Below are positions 1 through 9,976 of a stretch of 64,000 nucleotides of DNA, one piece after another. Source of the stretch: Komagataella phaffii GS115 (taxonomy: Eukaryota; Ascomycota; Pichiomycetes; Pichiales; Pichiaceae); the NCBI RefSeq assembly GCF_000027005.1, contig NC_012964.1, forward strand, positions 1,674,001-1,738,000, written 5' to 3'. The notes beneath the pieces are model-generated. The model was not told where the DNA came from and ran no database searches. It saw only the letters and a program-made list of their open reading frames with translations. How positions within the stretch are numbered: position 1 is the stretch's first letter; each line of letters opens with the position of its first letter. A program made the position numbers and the translations under genes.

Positions 1-375
1 AGCACTAAACGCATATTTTCAGAAGAACAAGACCGTTACTTGATCCTACAGATGTTCCTCATCGGAGTGGAAGCGGAGGATTTGGCAGATGAAATAAAGA
101 ATCGTATATCACAGTCGGAGTTTTTCAAGTACGATTATTTTTTTCAAACTCGCAATGCAATGGAAATTTCCAGAAGATGCAGTACTTTATTGTCTGCAAT
201 TATGAAAGAGTTTGAAAAAAGTTATTCTATGTATCTACAGGAGAACTCTAGAAAAAGGAAAAGAACGGATGATGTTGAGAGTGACGAGCTAGAGGAAGAA
301 GACAACGAAGATGACGAGGATGATCTGGAGGAGATGGATATTGAGAATGCAGATGAAGAAGAGGATGATGAATAA
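1..375 (+). CDS. ISWI-family chromatin remodeler, C-terminal part (5' truncated by window)
   Basis: The reading frame is open from base 1 to a TAA at 373-375, so only about the last 124 residues are present. The visible part resembles the end of the SLIDE domain of ISWI ATPases: an EEQDRYLILQM start, an N-x-I-x-x-S-x-F-K-Y-D-Y-F-F-Q-T-R stretch, and a RRCSTLLSAIMKEFE helix. A lysine/arginine patch and a long Glu/Asp-rich tail follow. ISWI proteins (Isw1, Isw2) slide and space nucleosomes, and SLIDE contacts linker DNA. The ATPase domain is outside the window, so Isw1 and Isw2 cannot be separated. The gene converges with the peroxidase gene across a 73-bp spacer. Confidence 0.75.
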   Translation, partial: STKRIFSEEQDRYLILQMFLIGVEAEDLADEIKNRISQSEFFKYDYFFQTRNAMEISRRCSTLLSAIMKEFEKSYSMYLQENSRKRKRTDDVESDELEEEDNEDDEDDLEEMDIENADEEEDDE

Positions 376-448
376 GGTCATTCGAGTGTATAGCCTACAA
401 AATTTAGAAGTATATCAAATAATAACTATAAAGAAGTTAACTACACAC

Positions 449-1015
449 CTATTTCTTTAATAGTTCTTCAATCTTGGACTCGATCGATGAGGGCTTAGTC
501 AAGGACGAATATCTCTCAATAACGTTTCCTTGCTTATCGATCAAGAATTTTTCAAAGTTCCACTTAATACCTTTGAATCCGAGGAGACCAGACTTTTTTG
601 ACTTGAGAAATTCGTAAACAGGATCAGCTTCCGAACCGTTGACATCAATCTTTTTTAGAATTGGGAAAGTTACACCAAAATTCAACTGGCAAAACTGTCC
701 AATTTCTTCATCATTTCCTGGTTCCTGATGACCAAACTGGTTACAGGGAAATCCGACAATAGTCAATCCCTCGTCCTTGTGGTCTTTGTAGAGCTTTTCC
801 AACTCGGTATATTGTGGAGTAAACCCACACTTAGAAGCAACATTCACAATCAACACCACTTTGCCTTTTAATTGTTCGAAAGGAAAAGGTTCGCCTTTCT
901 TATCTAATGGGGCCAGATCATAAAATGAAGACATTGTTCTTATTTGCTTTGAGGAATGCGTGAAGAAGAGAAGATTTCTTAGAGCAAATGGTCTGGTTAA
1001 GAGTATTCTTGACAT
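449..1015 (-). CDS. Glutathione-peroxidase-like thiol peroxidase (Gpx2/Hyr1 type) with possible mitochondrial presequence
   Basis: The 188-residue product belongs to the GPX family that reduces hydroperoxides, in yeast usually with thioredoxin as reductant. Counted from the internal Met28 (ATG at 934), cysteines fall at 36 (SKCGFTP), 64 (FPCNQFG) and 82. These match the peroxidatic, middle and resolving positions of yeast Hyr1/Gpx3. The peroxidatic residue is Cys, not selenocysteine. The Gln of GHQEPG and the Trp-Asn of KWNFEKF complete the active-site set. The 27 residues before Met28 contain Arg, Ser, Thr and hydrophobic residues but no acidic ones, like a mitochondrial presequence, so two products from two starts are plausible. 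It is divergent from ESS1 with 84 bp between starts. Which of Gpx1, Gpx2 or Hyr1 it corresponds to is not settled. Confidence 0.9.
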   Translation of the reverse strand: MSRILLTRPFALRNLLFFTHSSKQIRTMSSFYDLAPLDKKGEPFPFEQLKGKVVLIVNVASKCGFTPQYTELEKLYKDHKDEGLTIVGFPCNQFGHQEPGNDEEIGQFCQLNFGVTFPILKKIDVNGSEADPVYEFLKSKKSGLLGFKGIKWNFEKFLIDKQGNVIERYSSLTKPSSIESKIEELLKK

Positions 1016-1099
1016 TAGTAATTTTCGAATCTAGAATTCGAGGCTGGTGGCTTAAGAATTCAATTAGTGAGAGATCTTGTGATGCTAAATTAACGTAGC

Positions 1100-1606
1100 A
1101 TGACAAATACATTTAACGGATTACCGAGGAATTGGACAATTAAAATATCAAAAACTCATCAATCTGAGTATTTCTATAACAAGGAAACACAAGAATCTTC
1201 CTGGGAGCCCCCTTCTGGAACTAACTTAGAAGCACTGGGCGAGTACATCAAGAAACGCCTTCATGACCCAGAACAAGTTCGGTGTGCTCATCTTCTGGTG
1301 AAACACAAGAACTCTAGGAAACCGAGCTCCTGGAAGGAGCCTCAGATTACAAGAACTAAGGAAGAAGCAATTGAAAAGCTTAGAGGATTCCAAAAACAGA
1401 TTCTTGATGGTTCTGCCACTTTAGGTCAACTGGCTGCTACTGAAAGTGATTGCTCCTCACATGCCCGGAACGGGGATTTGGGCCTTTTTGGGAGAAAGAC
1501 AATGCATCCATCATTTGAAAGAGCTGCATTTGCATTACAAGTTGGTGAAATATCAGACATAGTGGAAAGTGATAGTGGAGTACATCTCATCGAAAGACTA
1601 GGATGA
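1100..1606 (+). CDS. ESS1: Peptidyl-prolyl cis-trans isomerase ESS1 (Pin1 type)
   Basis: The 168-residue product has a WW domain at about residues 6-38 (Trp12 and Trp35, ending in WEPP) and a parvulin rotamase domain at about 60-168. Rotamase marks are CAHLLVKH, Cys118 in ESDCSS at the Pin1 Cys113 position, the GDLGLFGR loop and the closing SGVHLIERLG. Ess1/Pin1 isomerises phospho-Ser/Thr-Pro bonds, chiefly on the RNA polymerase II C-terminal domain, and so affects termination and Ser5 dephosphorylation. Length matches the family (about 170 residues). The ATG at 1100 is the first in frame and directly precedes the WW domain. Confidence 0.95.
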   Translation: MTNTFNGLPRNWTIKISKTHQSEYFYNKETQESSWEPPSGTNLEALGEYIKKRLHDPEQVRCAHLLVKHKNSRKPSSWKEPQITRTKEEAIEKLRGFQKQILDGSATLGQLAATESDCSSHARNGDLGLFGRKTMHPSFERAAFALQVGEISDIVESDSGVHLIERLG

Positions 1607-2030
1607 GGGACAAGGATTAATGATACGATGATCAAATGGCCCCAATCATTTTCATGCTGCTATTTCATTCTAATTATAAGAGGTACTTAATTATTACCAG
1701 ATTGAACTAGTTACAATCGTGTAATTGAAACGGTTATGGAGCTTGTCCATTGTAATCTATCATGCAAGATTGTTTTTATATGTTTAATTTATACAATCTC
1801 CCTGACTAGTGACAACTCCAGTCGCAAAGCATCATAGACTGCTATATTCTAGGACTAATAACCTTGGATTGAAGATTTACCTATTGACTCTTCATCTTCA
1901 TTTCGCATCCAATTGATGATGGAATCCTCGCGGATTGAAGGGTTTTGCTCATCTCCTTCTTTCTTAACCTTTTACCTTCCATTTTCTACTCTTTATTAGC
2001 TTTCTTTCATAGCTACATAGTCAGAAGAGG
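1607..2030. other. Intergenic spacer, ESS1 terminator and aminopeptidase promoter
   Basis: The 424 bp lie between tandem genes. I see no conserved ORF, tRNA boxes or repeats. Pyrimidine-rich stretches (about 1950-2010) close to the aminopeptidase start look like a normal yeast promoter or leader. Confidence 0.6.
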
Positions 2031-4796
2031 ATGCGTTTTTTGGTCTCATCCTTTCGGCCCTTCAGACATACAATTTCGTCGCATATCTCAATGGGCCAGG
2101 CTCTGTCTGCCATTCGTGTATTTCATAAAAATTCTCACTCACGTACCCAAGGTTTAAGGCGCCACTCTCACTACTGTTGCCACCGCAAGATAGATATGAG
2201 TACTTCTACTAAACTTCCAGAGCGTCAATTGCTACCAGCCAATGTTAGGCCTACCAAATATGATTTGACATTGGAGCCCTTATTTTCTACCTTCAAGTTT
2301 AACGGAGAAGAGACTATACATTTAGATGTTCAGGAGGACTCCAGTTCTATTACGCTACACGCTCTAGACATCGATCTCCAAGATTCACTATTGATAACTT
2401 CAAACAAGTCTAAGACTCCCCCGCTTCATGTGACAAGCAATGATGATGACCAATCGCTCACTTTTCAATTCAAAGAGGGTACTCTAGTAAAGGGAGATAA
2501 GGTGCAGCTGCAGTTGAAATTTGTTGGTGAATTGAATGATAAGATGGCCGGTTTTTACCGCTCTTCATATGAAGAGAATGGAGAAACTAAATATTTGGCA
2601 ACTACCCAGATGGAGCCAACAGATTGTCGTCGTGCTTTCCCTTCCTTTGATGAGCCATCGCTAAAAGCCGTATTCAACATTGCCCTCATTGCTGATCAGA
2701 AACTTACTTGTCTCTCAAACATGGACGTGAAAGAGGAACAATCTCTCGGAGATAGAAGGAAGAAGGTGATATTCAATCCCACTCCACTAATTTCTACTTA
2801 CCTAATTGCTTTTATTGTTGGTGATTTAAAATATATTGAAGCCGACTATAACTATCGCATTCCTGTCAGAGTTTATGCCACCCCTGGTTTAGAGAAGCAG
2901 GGTCGTTTTTCTGTCGAGCTTGCTGCTAAAACATTAGAATTCTTTGAGCAACAGTTTGATATTGATTATCCTCTTCCAAAGATGGACATGGTGGCGATTC
3001 ATGATTTCAGTGCAGGAGCTATGGAAAACTTTGGGCTTGTTACCTATAGAGTTGTTGATTTGCTGTACGATGAAAAAAATTCAAATTTGGCTACTAAGCA
3101 ACGTGTTGCAGAAGTTGTCCAACACGAATTGGCGCATCAGTGGTTTGGTAATCTTGTCACAATGGAGTGGTGGGAGGGCCTTTGGCTGAATGAAGGCTTT
3201 GCTACATGGATGTCTTGGTACTCTTGTGACAAGTTTTTCCCTGATTGGAAAGTATGGGAACAATATGTTACAGATTCTTTACAACAGGCTCTGGCTCTGG
3301 ACGCTCTACGTGCTTCTCACCCTATTGAAGTTCCTGTGAAAAGGGCCGACGAGATCAATCAAATTTTTGACGCAATTTCCTATTCTAAAGGATCCTCCTT
3401 GCTAAAAATGATCTCCAAATGGCTCGGAGAGGATGTGTTCATTAAGGGAGTCTCCAGTTATTTAAAAAAGCACAGGTATGGTAATACGAAAACCACCGAT
3501 TTGTGGGAATCGCTTTCTGAGGTGTCTGGAAAAGATGTGGTCAAAGTTATGAGTATCTGGACTGGTAAAATTGGATTTCCAATCATCTCAGTAACTGAAA
3601 ATGCAAACCGTATCACTTTTACTCAGAACAGATATTTAACTACTGGTGATGTAACTCCTGAAGAGGATACGACGATTTATCCTGTTTTTTTGGGACTCAA
3701 AACAGAAAGCTCAACTGATGAGTCGCTGGTCCTTGACTCAAGGTCAATGTCAGTAGATATCCAGAATTCTGACTTTTTCAAAGTTAATGCTGAACAAGCC
3801 GGTATTTACAGGACCAATTATGCACCAGAGAGATGGATCAAACTTGGAAAGCAACCTCACCTTCTAAGTGTAGAAGACCGTGCTGGTTTGGTTGCGGATG
3901 CGGGCGCTCTGGCTAGTTCTGGTCACTCATCTACAAGGAACTTTTTGAACCTTGTAAATTCATGGAAAGATGAGTCTAGCTTTGTTGTCTGGGACGAAAT
4001 AACTTCCCGTGTTGCAGCTTTAAAAGCAGCTTGGTTATTTGAATCCCAATCTGACATTGACGCCCTGAATGCTTTCGTAAGAGACCTTATTTCTACGAAG
4101 ATCAAAAGTATCGGATGGTCATTCAATGATAATGAACCATTCCTTGAACAAAGACTAAAGAGCCTTCTATATGCTACTGCTGCTGGTGCAAAAGTACCAG
4201 GAGTAGTTAAATCAGCATTGATAAACTTTCAAAAATACGTTGCTGGTGATAAGACTGCCATTCACCCTAACATAAAGGCAGTTACGTTTCAAACTGTTGC
4301 GGCCCAAGGATCTGAAAAGGAATGGGATCAGTTACTCGACATCTACAAGAACCCTGTATCTATTGATGAGAAAATTATTGCTCTTAGGTCTCTCGGAAGG
4401 TTTGAAGATCCCATCTTGATCGCAAAGACCCTGGCACTGTTATTTGATGGTTCCGTAAGGTCACAAGATATTTACGTACCAATGCAAGGCCTTCGTGCGA
4501 CTAAGATAGGAGTAGAGTCACTTTTCAAGTGGTTGACTCTTAATTGGGACAAGATTTATAAATTGCTTCCACCTGGTCTGTCAATGCTTGGTTCTGTGGT
4601 TACTATCAGTACTTCTGGGTTCACTTCCTTGGATGATCAAAAGCGTGTCAAAGATTTCTTTGCATCAAAGGATACCAAAGGCTTCGACCAGGGTTTGGCC
4701 CAGGCGTTAGACACCATCCAATCCAAGGCAAGTTGGGTACAACGTGACTCTAGGAATGTATCCGATTGGCTACGTGAGCAGGGATACAAAAAATAG
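2031..4796 (+). CDS. APE2: M1 family zinc aminopeptidase (APE2/AAP1 type) with N-terminal extension
   Basis: The 921-residue gluzincin removes N-terminal amino acids from peptides. Key motifs are GAMEN at residues 329-333 (free alpha-amine recognition) and HELAH at 365-369 followed 18 residues later by Glu388 in NEGFA; His365, His369 and Glu388 are the zinc ligands. An ERAP1-like C-terminal helical domain follows. The conserved body begins near Met56 (ATG at 2196, MSTSTKLPERQ), giving an 866-residue cytosolic-type form. The preceding 55 residues are rich in Arg, His and Ser with one acidic residue only next to Met56 and resemble a mitochondrial targeting sequence. S. cerevisiae has two duplicates, AAP1 and APE2, so this single copy may represent both. 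It converges with NOP2 (34 bp between stops). Confidence 0.92.
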   Translation: MRFLVSSFRPFRHTISSHISMGQALSAIRVFHKNSHSRTQGLRRHSHYCCHRKIDMSTSTKLPERQLLPANVRPTKYDLTLEPLFSTFKFNGEETIHLDVQEDSSSITLHALDIDLQDSLLITSNKSKTPPLHVTSNDDDQSLTFQFKEGTLVKGDKVQLQLKFVGELNDKMAGFYRSSYEENGETKYLATTQMEPTDCRRAFPSFDEPSLKAVFNIALIADQKLTCLSNMDVKEEQSLGDRRKKVIFNPTPLISTYLIAFIVGDLKYIEADYNYRIPVRVYATPGLEKQGRFSVELAAKTLEFFEQQFDIDYPLPKMDMVAIHDFSAGAMENFGLVTYRVVDLLYDEKNSNLATKQRVAEVVQHELAHQWFGNLVTMEWWEGLWLNEGFATWMSWYSCDKFFPDWKVWEQYVTDSLQQALALDALRASHPIEVPVKRADEINQIFDAISYSKGSSLLKMISKWLGEDVFIKGVSSYLKKHRYGNTKTTDLWESLSEVSGKDVVKVMSIWTGKIGFPIISVTENANRITFTQNRYLTTGDVTPEEDTTIYPVFLGLKTESSTDESLVLDSRSMSVDIQNSDFFKVNAEQAGIYRTNYAPERWIKLGKQPHLLSVEDRAGLVADAGALASSGHSSTRNFLNLVNSWKDESSFVVWDEITSRVAALKAAWLFESQSDIDALNAFVRDLISTKIKSIGWSFNDNEPFLEQRLKSLLYATAAGAKVPGVVKSALINFQKYVAGDKTAIHPNIKAVTFQTVAAQGSEKEWDQLLDIYKNPVSIDEKIIALRSLGRFEDPILIAKTLALLFDGSVRSQDIYVPMQGLRATKIGVESLFKWLTLNWDKIYKLLPPGLSMLGSVVTISTSGFTSLDDQKRVKDFFASKDTKGFDQGLAQALDTIQSKASWVQRDSRNVSDWLREQGYKK

Positions 4797-4830
4797 TTTA
4801 AAGCATATTTTCTATATTACAATTTATTTA

Positions 4831-6657
4831 TCATAGTTGTATATTCTTTGCATTAGGATTGATTCCTCTCCTCTTCAGATTTCTCTTGAAGGAAGTTTCT
4901 ATTAGCTCCTTATCTTCATCCGAGTCAAAGTGAGCAAAGTCGTCTTTGATAATGCCTTTCTCAGCACCTTCTGAACGCGCAGCTGCTTCCTTCTCCTTGG
5001 CACCTGCCTTAGACTCATCATGAATGGAGGAATGAATTTTTTTGAATTTGGCTACGAAAAATCCATCCACATTATAAGTATGAGGATAATATCTTCTCGT
5101 AAGATTTACAGAGGGATGATATTTCATGCCTCTGTAGGACGTAAAACCAGGTTTACCTATCGTGAGTCCTGTGTCAACTAACCTCACATTTGGTCTCTTT
5201 TTCAGAGCATAGTTAACAACTGCTTCGTTTTCTTCTACAGCAACAGAGCAGGTAGAATACACAATGATACCTCCAGAACGAGAGTTAGCATTGACCGAAT
5301 CAATTGCTGATAGTAAAAGTTGCCTTTGCAAATAAGGAATCTGTATAAAGTCCTTTTCGGTTCTAGCAACTTTGACATTGGAGTCTTTGGCGATGACACC
5401 AGTGCCAGAGCATGGAGCATCTAAAAGAACCCTATCAAAGCCGCCAATAACTTTAGGAAATTCCCTAGCATCATAATTGGACACGACAGTATTCCTACAC
5501 CCAAGACGATGAATATTGGCAATTAAAGACTTCGTTCTTGCTTTGTTTGAGTCGTTGGCGAATACGCAACCAGTGTTTTTCATCATGGCAGAAATAAATG
5601 TTGTCTTTCCTCCAGGAGCAGCTGCCATATCTAAGATACGTTCGTTCTCTTGGGGATCCAAGGCCATGACGGGAAGAAACGATGAAGCTGCTTGTAAAAT
5701 GTAATGTCCGGCAAGATATTCAGGGGTGGCACCAATTGGAACTTGAGAGTCAAAAATTTGCAGGCCAACTTTGGTCCACTTTCCAATGGGTTGTAAGTTG
5801 ACACCCTTATTAACCAGCTTTTGAGCAAGATCTCTACGACGAGCCTTAAGAGTGTTAGTTCTAACTGTGACGGGTCTGGCAATCTCGTTGGCCTCAAAAA
5901 ACTCAATTGCTTCCGATGGAGAGAATAAATTAAATAATTTTTCAGCCAAGAATGGTGTGTACCCAAAATAGGTGCATATGTCTTCGAGAAGTTGATCCAC
6001 ATACTGCGATCTACTCTTTCCCTCTTGAGCTAGTATCTTAAACTTCTCTAAAACCTTCACAATTTCTATCATTCTAGTCCTCACAACGGTCAAATCCGGT
6101 GGTTGACTCGCTTCTAATTCCTTTTCCTCAGGTGTTGGAAGAACGATGGCTCGGGGTTCTGGAACATTAGTTTGAACAAGCTCTTCTTCTGCCTCCAAAG
6201 CTTCCAATTCTTGCTCTTCATCCAATTTACGAGACAAAGCCTCCATGTTAGTAGCATTCAATTCCTCCAAGTCATCATCTTCGTCATCGGAAAACATTGG
6301 CTTCTCTCTTTCATCTTCATCAGAGTCCACAAACTCATCTGCATCAAGCGCATCTTGGAAGTCATCATCATCTTCTTCAGCAGAATCCTCAAATAAGGAT
6401 TTCTTTGCAGCATTCAACTCCTCTAAGTCAACATGTGGAAGATCTTGATCATCTTCCTCAATGTCTAAATTATCTCTGGTGACCTTCGTAGATTTCTTTT
6501 TAGGACTTGGGGAAGTTTCCTTCTTCGGTTTCTTTGAAGCTGAGTTTTCTATAGCTTTAGCCCGTCTAGAACGTTTGGAGTTTCTCTCCTTCTGAATGCC
6601 GTGAAATTCCTCATAAGAAGGAGGCGCTGATTGTTTGTCCTTAGCTTTTCTTCCCAT
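4831..6657 (-). CDS. NOP2: Nucleolar 25S rRNA m5C methyltransferase NOP2
   Basis: The 608-residue product is close to the size of yeast Nop2. It has a basic N-terminus with nuclear/nucleolar signals, an acidic segment at about 65-160, and a C-terminal RsmB/NSUN methyltransferase domain. The SAM-binding motif DMAAAPGGKT is at 343-352. DAPCSG is at 413-418 with Cys416, and the catalytic STCS motif has Cys470. The family methylates a cytosine in helix 89 of 25S rRNA and is needed for 60S subunit assembly. The ATG at 6657 gives the expected lysine-rich start. The upstream spacer toward PAT1 carries long T/A runs. Confidence 0.95.
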   Translation of the reverse strand: MGRKAKDKQSAPPSYEEFHGIQKERNSKRSRRAKAIENSASKKPKKETSPSPKKKSTKVTRDNLDIEEDDQDLPHVDLEELNAAKKSLFEDSAEEDDDDFQDALDADEFVDSDEDEREKPMFSDDEDDDLEELNATNMEALSRKLDEEQELEALEAEEELVQTNVPEPRAIVLPTPEEKELEASQPPDLTVVRTRMIEIVKVLEKFKILAQEGKSRSQYVDQLLEDICTYFGYTPFLAEKLFNLFSPSEAIEFFEANEIARPVTVRTNTLKARRRDLAQKLVNKGVNLQPIGKWTKVGLQIFDSQVPIGATPEYLAGHYILQAASSFLPVMALDPQENERILDMAAAPGGKTTFISAMMKNTGCVFANDSNKARTKSLIANIHRLGCRNTVVSNYDAREFPKVIGGFDRVLLDAPCSGTGVIAKDSNVKVARTEKDFIQIPYLQRQLLLSAIDSVNANSRSGGIIVYSTCSVAVEENEAVVNYALKKRPNVRLVDTGLTIGKPGFTSYRGMKYHPSVNLTRRYYPHTYNVDGFFVAKFKKIHSSIHDESKAGAKEKEAAARSEGAEKGIIKDDFAHFDSDEDKELIETSFKRNLKRRGINPNAKNIQL

Positions 6658-6897
6658 TTTCTGCGATCACTTAGTATTCTAGAATTGATTTTTTTTTTAT
6701 TTTTATGGAATTTTTTTTCCCTTATGAATACCTAGACACTACCATTAGACAAGACACTACCTTTCTCAACGCAAAAGACAAGAACCATCAACACCTTGAA
6801 GCCTTCCAACTGACCCCTTGTCCATTTCTCCTGACTGCGGTAATTTTCATCAAAAAAATCTGTTTGTGAATTCCTTCAGAATTTGAACATCGAGACA

Positions 6898-9399
6898 ATG
6901 GCCTGGAATTCAAAGAAAAGAAAGGATGACCGATATGAGTCCTATAAGGATTTTGAGGATGAAGATGAGTTGAATGACGAGACATTTGGCAGTGATGTTT
7001 ATGTTGGTAAAAACTTTGATTTTTCTGGCGGCAAACCAAAAGCAAATGTGCCTAGCGCCCCAGCTCAACCTCCGAATATGTTGTATGCCCAGGCAGCTCG
7101 AACTCCAGTAGAAGATGTGTTGAAACCAATGGCTTCGTTGTGGTCGGAACCAAGCTCTCAATCCAAACCGCAACAACAAGCTCCGTCTCAACCTACAGAG
7201 AAAGTGTTGTCATTAGAGGAAATCGAGGCTCAGCTTTTGGGCGGGTCCGTTTCTACAGGTCCTGAAGCTCAACAATCCCCATTTTATGGCTATCCTCCGA
7301 ACATTCATCCTGGGCAAAATCAGCAGTTCATGCAGCAATTCCCCAATGGCGTTCCTCTTGGATTCATGGTGCCTCCATTTAATCAGTCATACTATGGACC
7401 CCCTGATGGCCAGTATCAGCCCTCTACTGTTCAACATCAGGGCATTTCTCAGATGCAGCCACCACCGCAGGGAGTTTCTCAATCAGTTCAGCCCTTCCCA
7501 GTTTCCCAACTATCTAACTCGGTACCTCCTCATGTTATGCAAATGCCTCAAGTTTCAACCGAAGGCTATTCTAACGCAGGACCTGAGGGGCTAGCCCAGA
7601 CTGATTCTCATTCGCCTACAAACGAAGGCCAATTGGATAAAGAACGTAAAGCCGAGCCACAGGATACTTTGCTGGATGAAGAACAGCAACGTCCTGTCGG
7701 GTCTACTAAAGAAAGAAAAACTTTTGACTTATCGAGCTTGCCGGCTCTCGGATCCGAGGAAGCTCATCAGAGAAGAATTGCCCTTCAGAGGCAGCATCAC
7801 CACCCTACCGAGCCCGTTGAGAACTACTCGAAATACGAAAACCGCCAGAATCATCAGTTGCGTTCTCACCATCGCCATGAAGATCGATTTTATAACCTTG
7901 ATGATCCTAACTTGTCGCCTAAGGAACGAGAGCGTTTAGCAAGAAGAAACCATAAGCTGGAGAGAATTCTACGTGGCTCCGGGTTCATGACTCCTAAGGA
8001 TAAAGACTATTGCACTCAAAGCCAATTGAGTCAGATTGTGACAGACGATCCTTATAACGAAGATTTCTACTATCAGGTTTACAAAGTTCTGAACAACCCC
8101 AATGCGAACGGGGACACAAATGTAATTGCACAAAAATATCTCGAACAGAGTGGTCACAAATTAGGTGGTAAGGACCAAAGGGTTGATGTTGCACTTCAAC
8201 GGATGCAGCATCAAGTTTCACTTGCAGTTACCGTTGTTCGGAATAGAAATGCTAAGAAGGCCGAAAAGAGTAAGAGTGAGCAACATCCGGTGTTTGGTAA
8301 AACAACTTCTGCTACATCAAAGAAACCTAGACAACAACTCGATGTTGGCAAGTCTTTGATTGACAGGGTGGCCGAAGGGAAAGAAGATGATACTTATGAA
8401 GAGCGAGAAGGATCTGCCAAAGACATTACCATCAAGAAAACATTATCTCCTATTGAATTGAAGTTCTCAAAATCCAGTCAAACGTTTCAACTGTATTTGA
8501 TTGAAAAAATATTTGATGAAATTTTGAAACTGGAATCTCAGGAGCGTGAGGGTGTCGACATCACTGATAATTCACTGTGGGAAGCTTTGAATTTGGAGCC
8601 CATGGGCACTCAGCAAATTAACAATGCTGAAGAAATTCCGTCTTTTATTTCAATCCTTTACTACGAAAAGGGTATGAAGTTGTTCCCACGTACGTTCCAC
8701 TTTTTGTCCAACGAGCATCGTCTTATCCTTGTCAATTTGATCTTCAACCACTTACAAAAGCTTTATGTTATTTTGAAGGGATCCTACAAGATATATGAGA
8801 GTAACGATTATCAAGTTCCTAGTGAGATCAACAACTCAATTGAGCAATTCCAGGGTACAGTTTTGAAGTCCTTAGTCCTCTTTTTATCAGAGGCTAAATT
8901 TCAAGACATTCTTGAATCGCTTATCGTACTCTTGAATAACAACAACTTATTGTTTCTTTGCACTACCAAAGTTGGACTTTCGATTATTACCATTTTGATT
9001 TCACGACTGGAATTGATTAAACAGGAATTATCTCAGACGTTAAGTGGAGAAGATTTGTCAACATGGAGTTCAGTTTATGATAACTTGTTCCAATCTTTGG
9101 AAGGACGGTTATCGTCTATCTTTCCTCCAAAATCGAACCAACAGCTAGCAGACGACTCACACGTTTGGCAATTTTTGGCGTCTTTAACTCTGGCTGGCCG
9201 ATTGAACCATCAAAGGATTATTGTGGGAGAAGTCCGAACACAAATCTTCGATGTAGTTGACCAAGTGAAGAACCTAAGAGCCACCAACGATCCAGTTAAG
9301 GTTGAGAAATCAAATATTCTTTTGTCAAATTTGAACCTTTTCCTCAACGTAATGGGTTTGAACGCAACTGAGAATGACATCACTGAACTAAAATCTTAA
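6898..9399 (+). CDS. PAT1: mRNA decapping activator PAT1
   Basis: The 833-residue product promotes deadenylation-dependent decapping by linking Dhh1, Lsm1-7 and Dcp2 in P-bodies. The N-terminus (FEDEDELNDETFG, then VGKNFDFSGG) matches the conserved Pat1 N-terminal motif that binds Dhh1 in yeast. A long Gln/Pro-rich low-complexity region covers about 65-245. A basic segment with FMTPKDKDYC follows, then a helical C-terminal domain from about residue 520. The frame is open slightly upstream, but the first ATG is at 6898 and precedes the conserved motif. It is divergent from NOP2 with 240 bp between starts. Confidence 0.92.
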   Translation: MAWNSKKRKDDRYESYKDFEDEDELNDETFGSDVYVGKNFDFSGGKPKANVPSAPAQPPNMLYAQAARTPVEDVLKPMASLWSEPSSQSKPQQQAPSQPTEKVLSLEEIEAQLLGGSVSTGPEAQQSPFYGYPPNIHPGQNQQFMQQFPNGVPLGFMVPPFNQSYYGPPDGQYQPSTVQHQGISQMQPPPQGVSQSVQPFPVSQLSNSVPPHVMQMPQVSTEGYSNAGPEGLAQTDSHSPTNEGQLDKERKAEPQDTLLDEEQQRPVGSTKERKTFDLSSLPALGSEEAHQRRIALQRQHHHPTEPVENYSKYENRQNHQLRSHHRHEDRFYNLDDPNLSPKERERLARRNHKLERILRGSGFMTPKDKDYCTQSQLSQIVTDDPYNEDFYYQVYKVLNNPNANGDTNVIAQKYLEQSGHKLGGKDQRVDVALQRMQHQVSLAVTVVRNRNAKKAEKSKSEQHPVFGKTTSATSKKPRQQLDVGKSLIDRVAEGKEDDTYEEREGSAKDITIKKTLSPIELKFSKSSQTFQLYLIEKIFDEILKLESQEREGVDITDNSLWEALNLEPMGTQQINNAEEIPSFISILYYEKGMKLFPRTFHFLSNEHRLILVNLIFNHLQKLYVILKGSYKIYESNDYQVPSEINNSIEQFQGTVLKSLVLFLSEAKFQDILESLIVLLNNNNLLFLCTTKVGLSIITILISRLELIKQELSQTLSGEDLSTWSSVYDNLFQSLEGRLSSIFPPKSNQQLADDSHVWQFLASLTLAGRLNHQRIIVGEVRTQIFDVVDQVKNLRATNDPVKVEKSNILLSNLNLFLNVMGLNATENDITELKS

Positions 9400-9976
9400 G
9401 GTTGATTTCTATTGTCACAGGTAGGAATCTCGAGACCTTATCTGTCCTTTATTGACATGGATCAGATTAGACATCTTGGTGTTGCACCATAGTAAAAACA
9501 AGAGCAACCTAATTTCTTGTTTACCACTCTCAAATTACCAGGCCTATTCCAAGGAAGTCATTGATTGAGATGTAGTATAAATTCTACCTGAGTTCAAAGC
9601 TGACAACTTTTGAATAACAGCTTGCAAGAGAACTATGGACTCTTTATTTTGCCTTGATTGAGAATTGTTGTGATATGACAGGTGACGGTGCATAAGATGC
9701 AGATATATGCCTAGTCATTGAGACATTATACGCTGGGACAATTTTGATGATAGGTGATTAGACTGGTATACTAATAGGAGCTTAAGTGTATTGATTGTTT
9801 AGTTGAAGACATTATTTTAACAGAGAAGGGGAGAAATAAGAGTTCAGAACGAGAATAAAACAAAGTGCTTGGCACACATCCTTGCTTCTAATTTTGTTGC
9901 AAAATCGAAAAGAGTAAGTTTTGAAAAGTGTGTATCTGTTAATGATTCTATATACAAGAGAATACTGATAAAATAT
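9400..9976. other. Long spacer between convergent PAT1 and NAM9
   Basis: The 577 bp separate two converging stop codons, much more than other convergent pairs here (8-75 bp). I found no conserved ORF, tRNA A/B boxes or complete C/D snoRNA signature. A TTTTGATGATAGG near 9742 resembles a box C but has no matching box D. The stretch may hold a noncoding transcript or just long 3' untranslated regions. Confidence 0.4.

Noticed and set aside
6172..6482. Ser- and His-rich frames on the plus strand opposite NOP2
   Set aside because: They are antisense shadows of the acidic Glu/Asp repeat region of NOP2.
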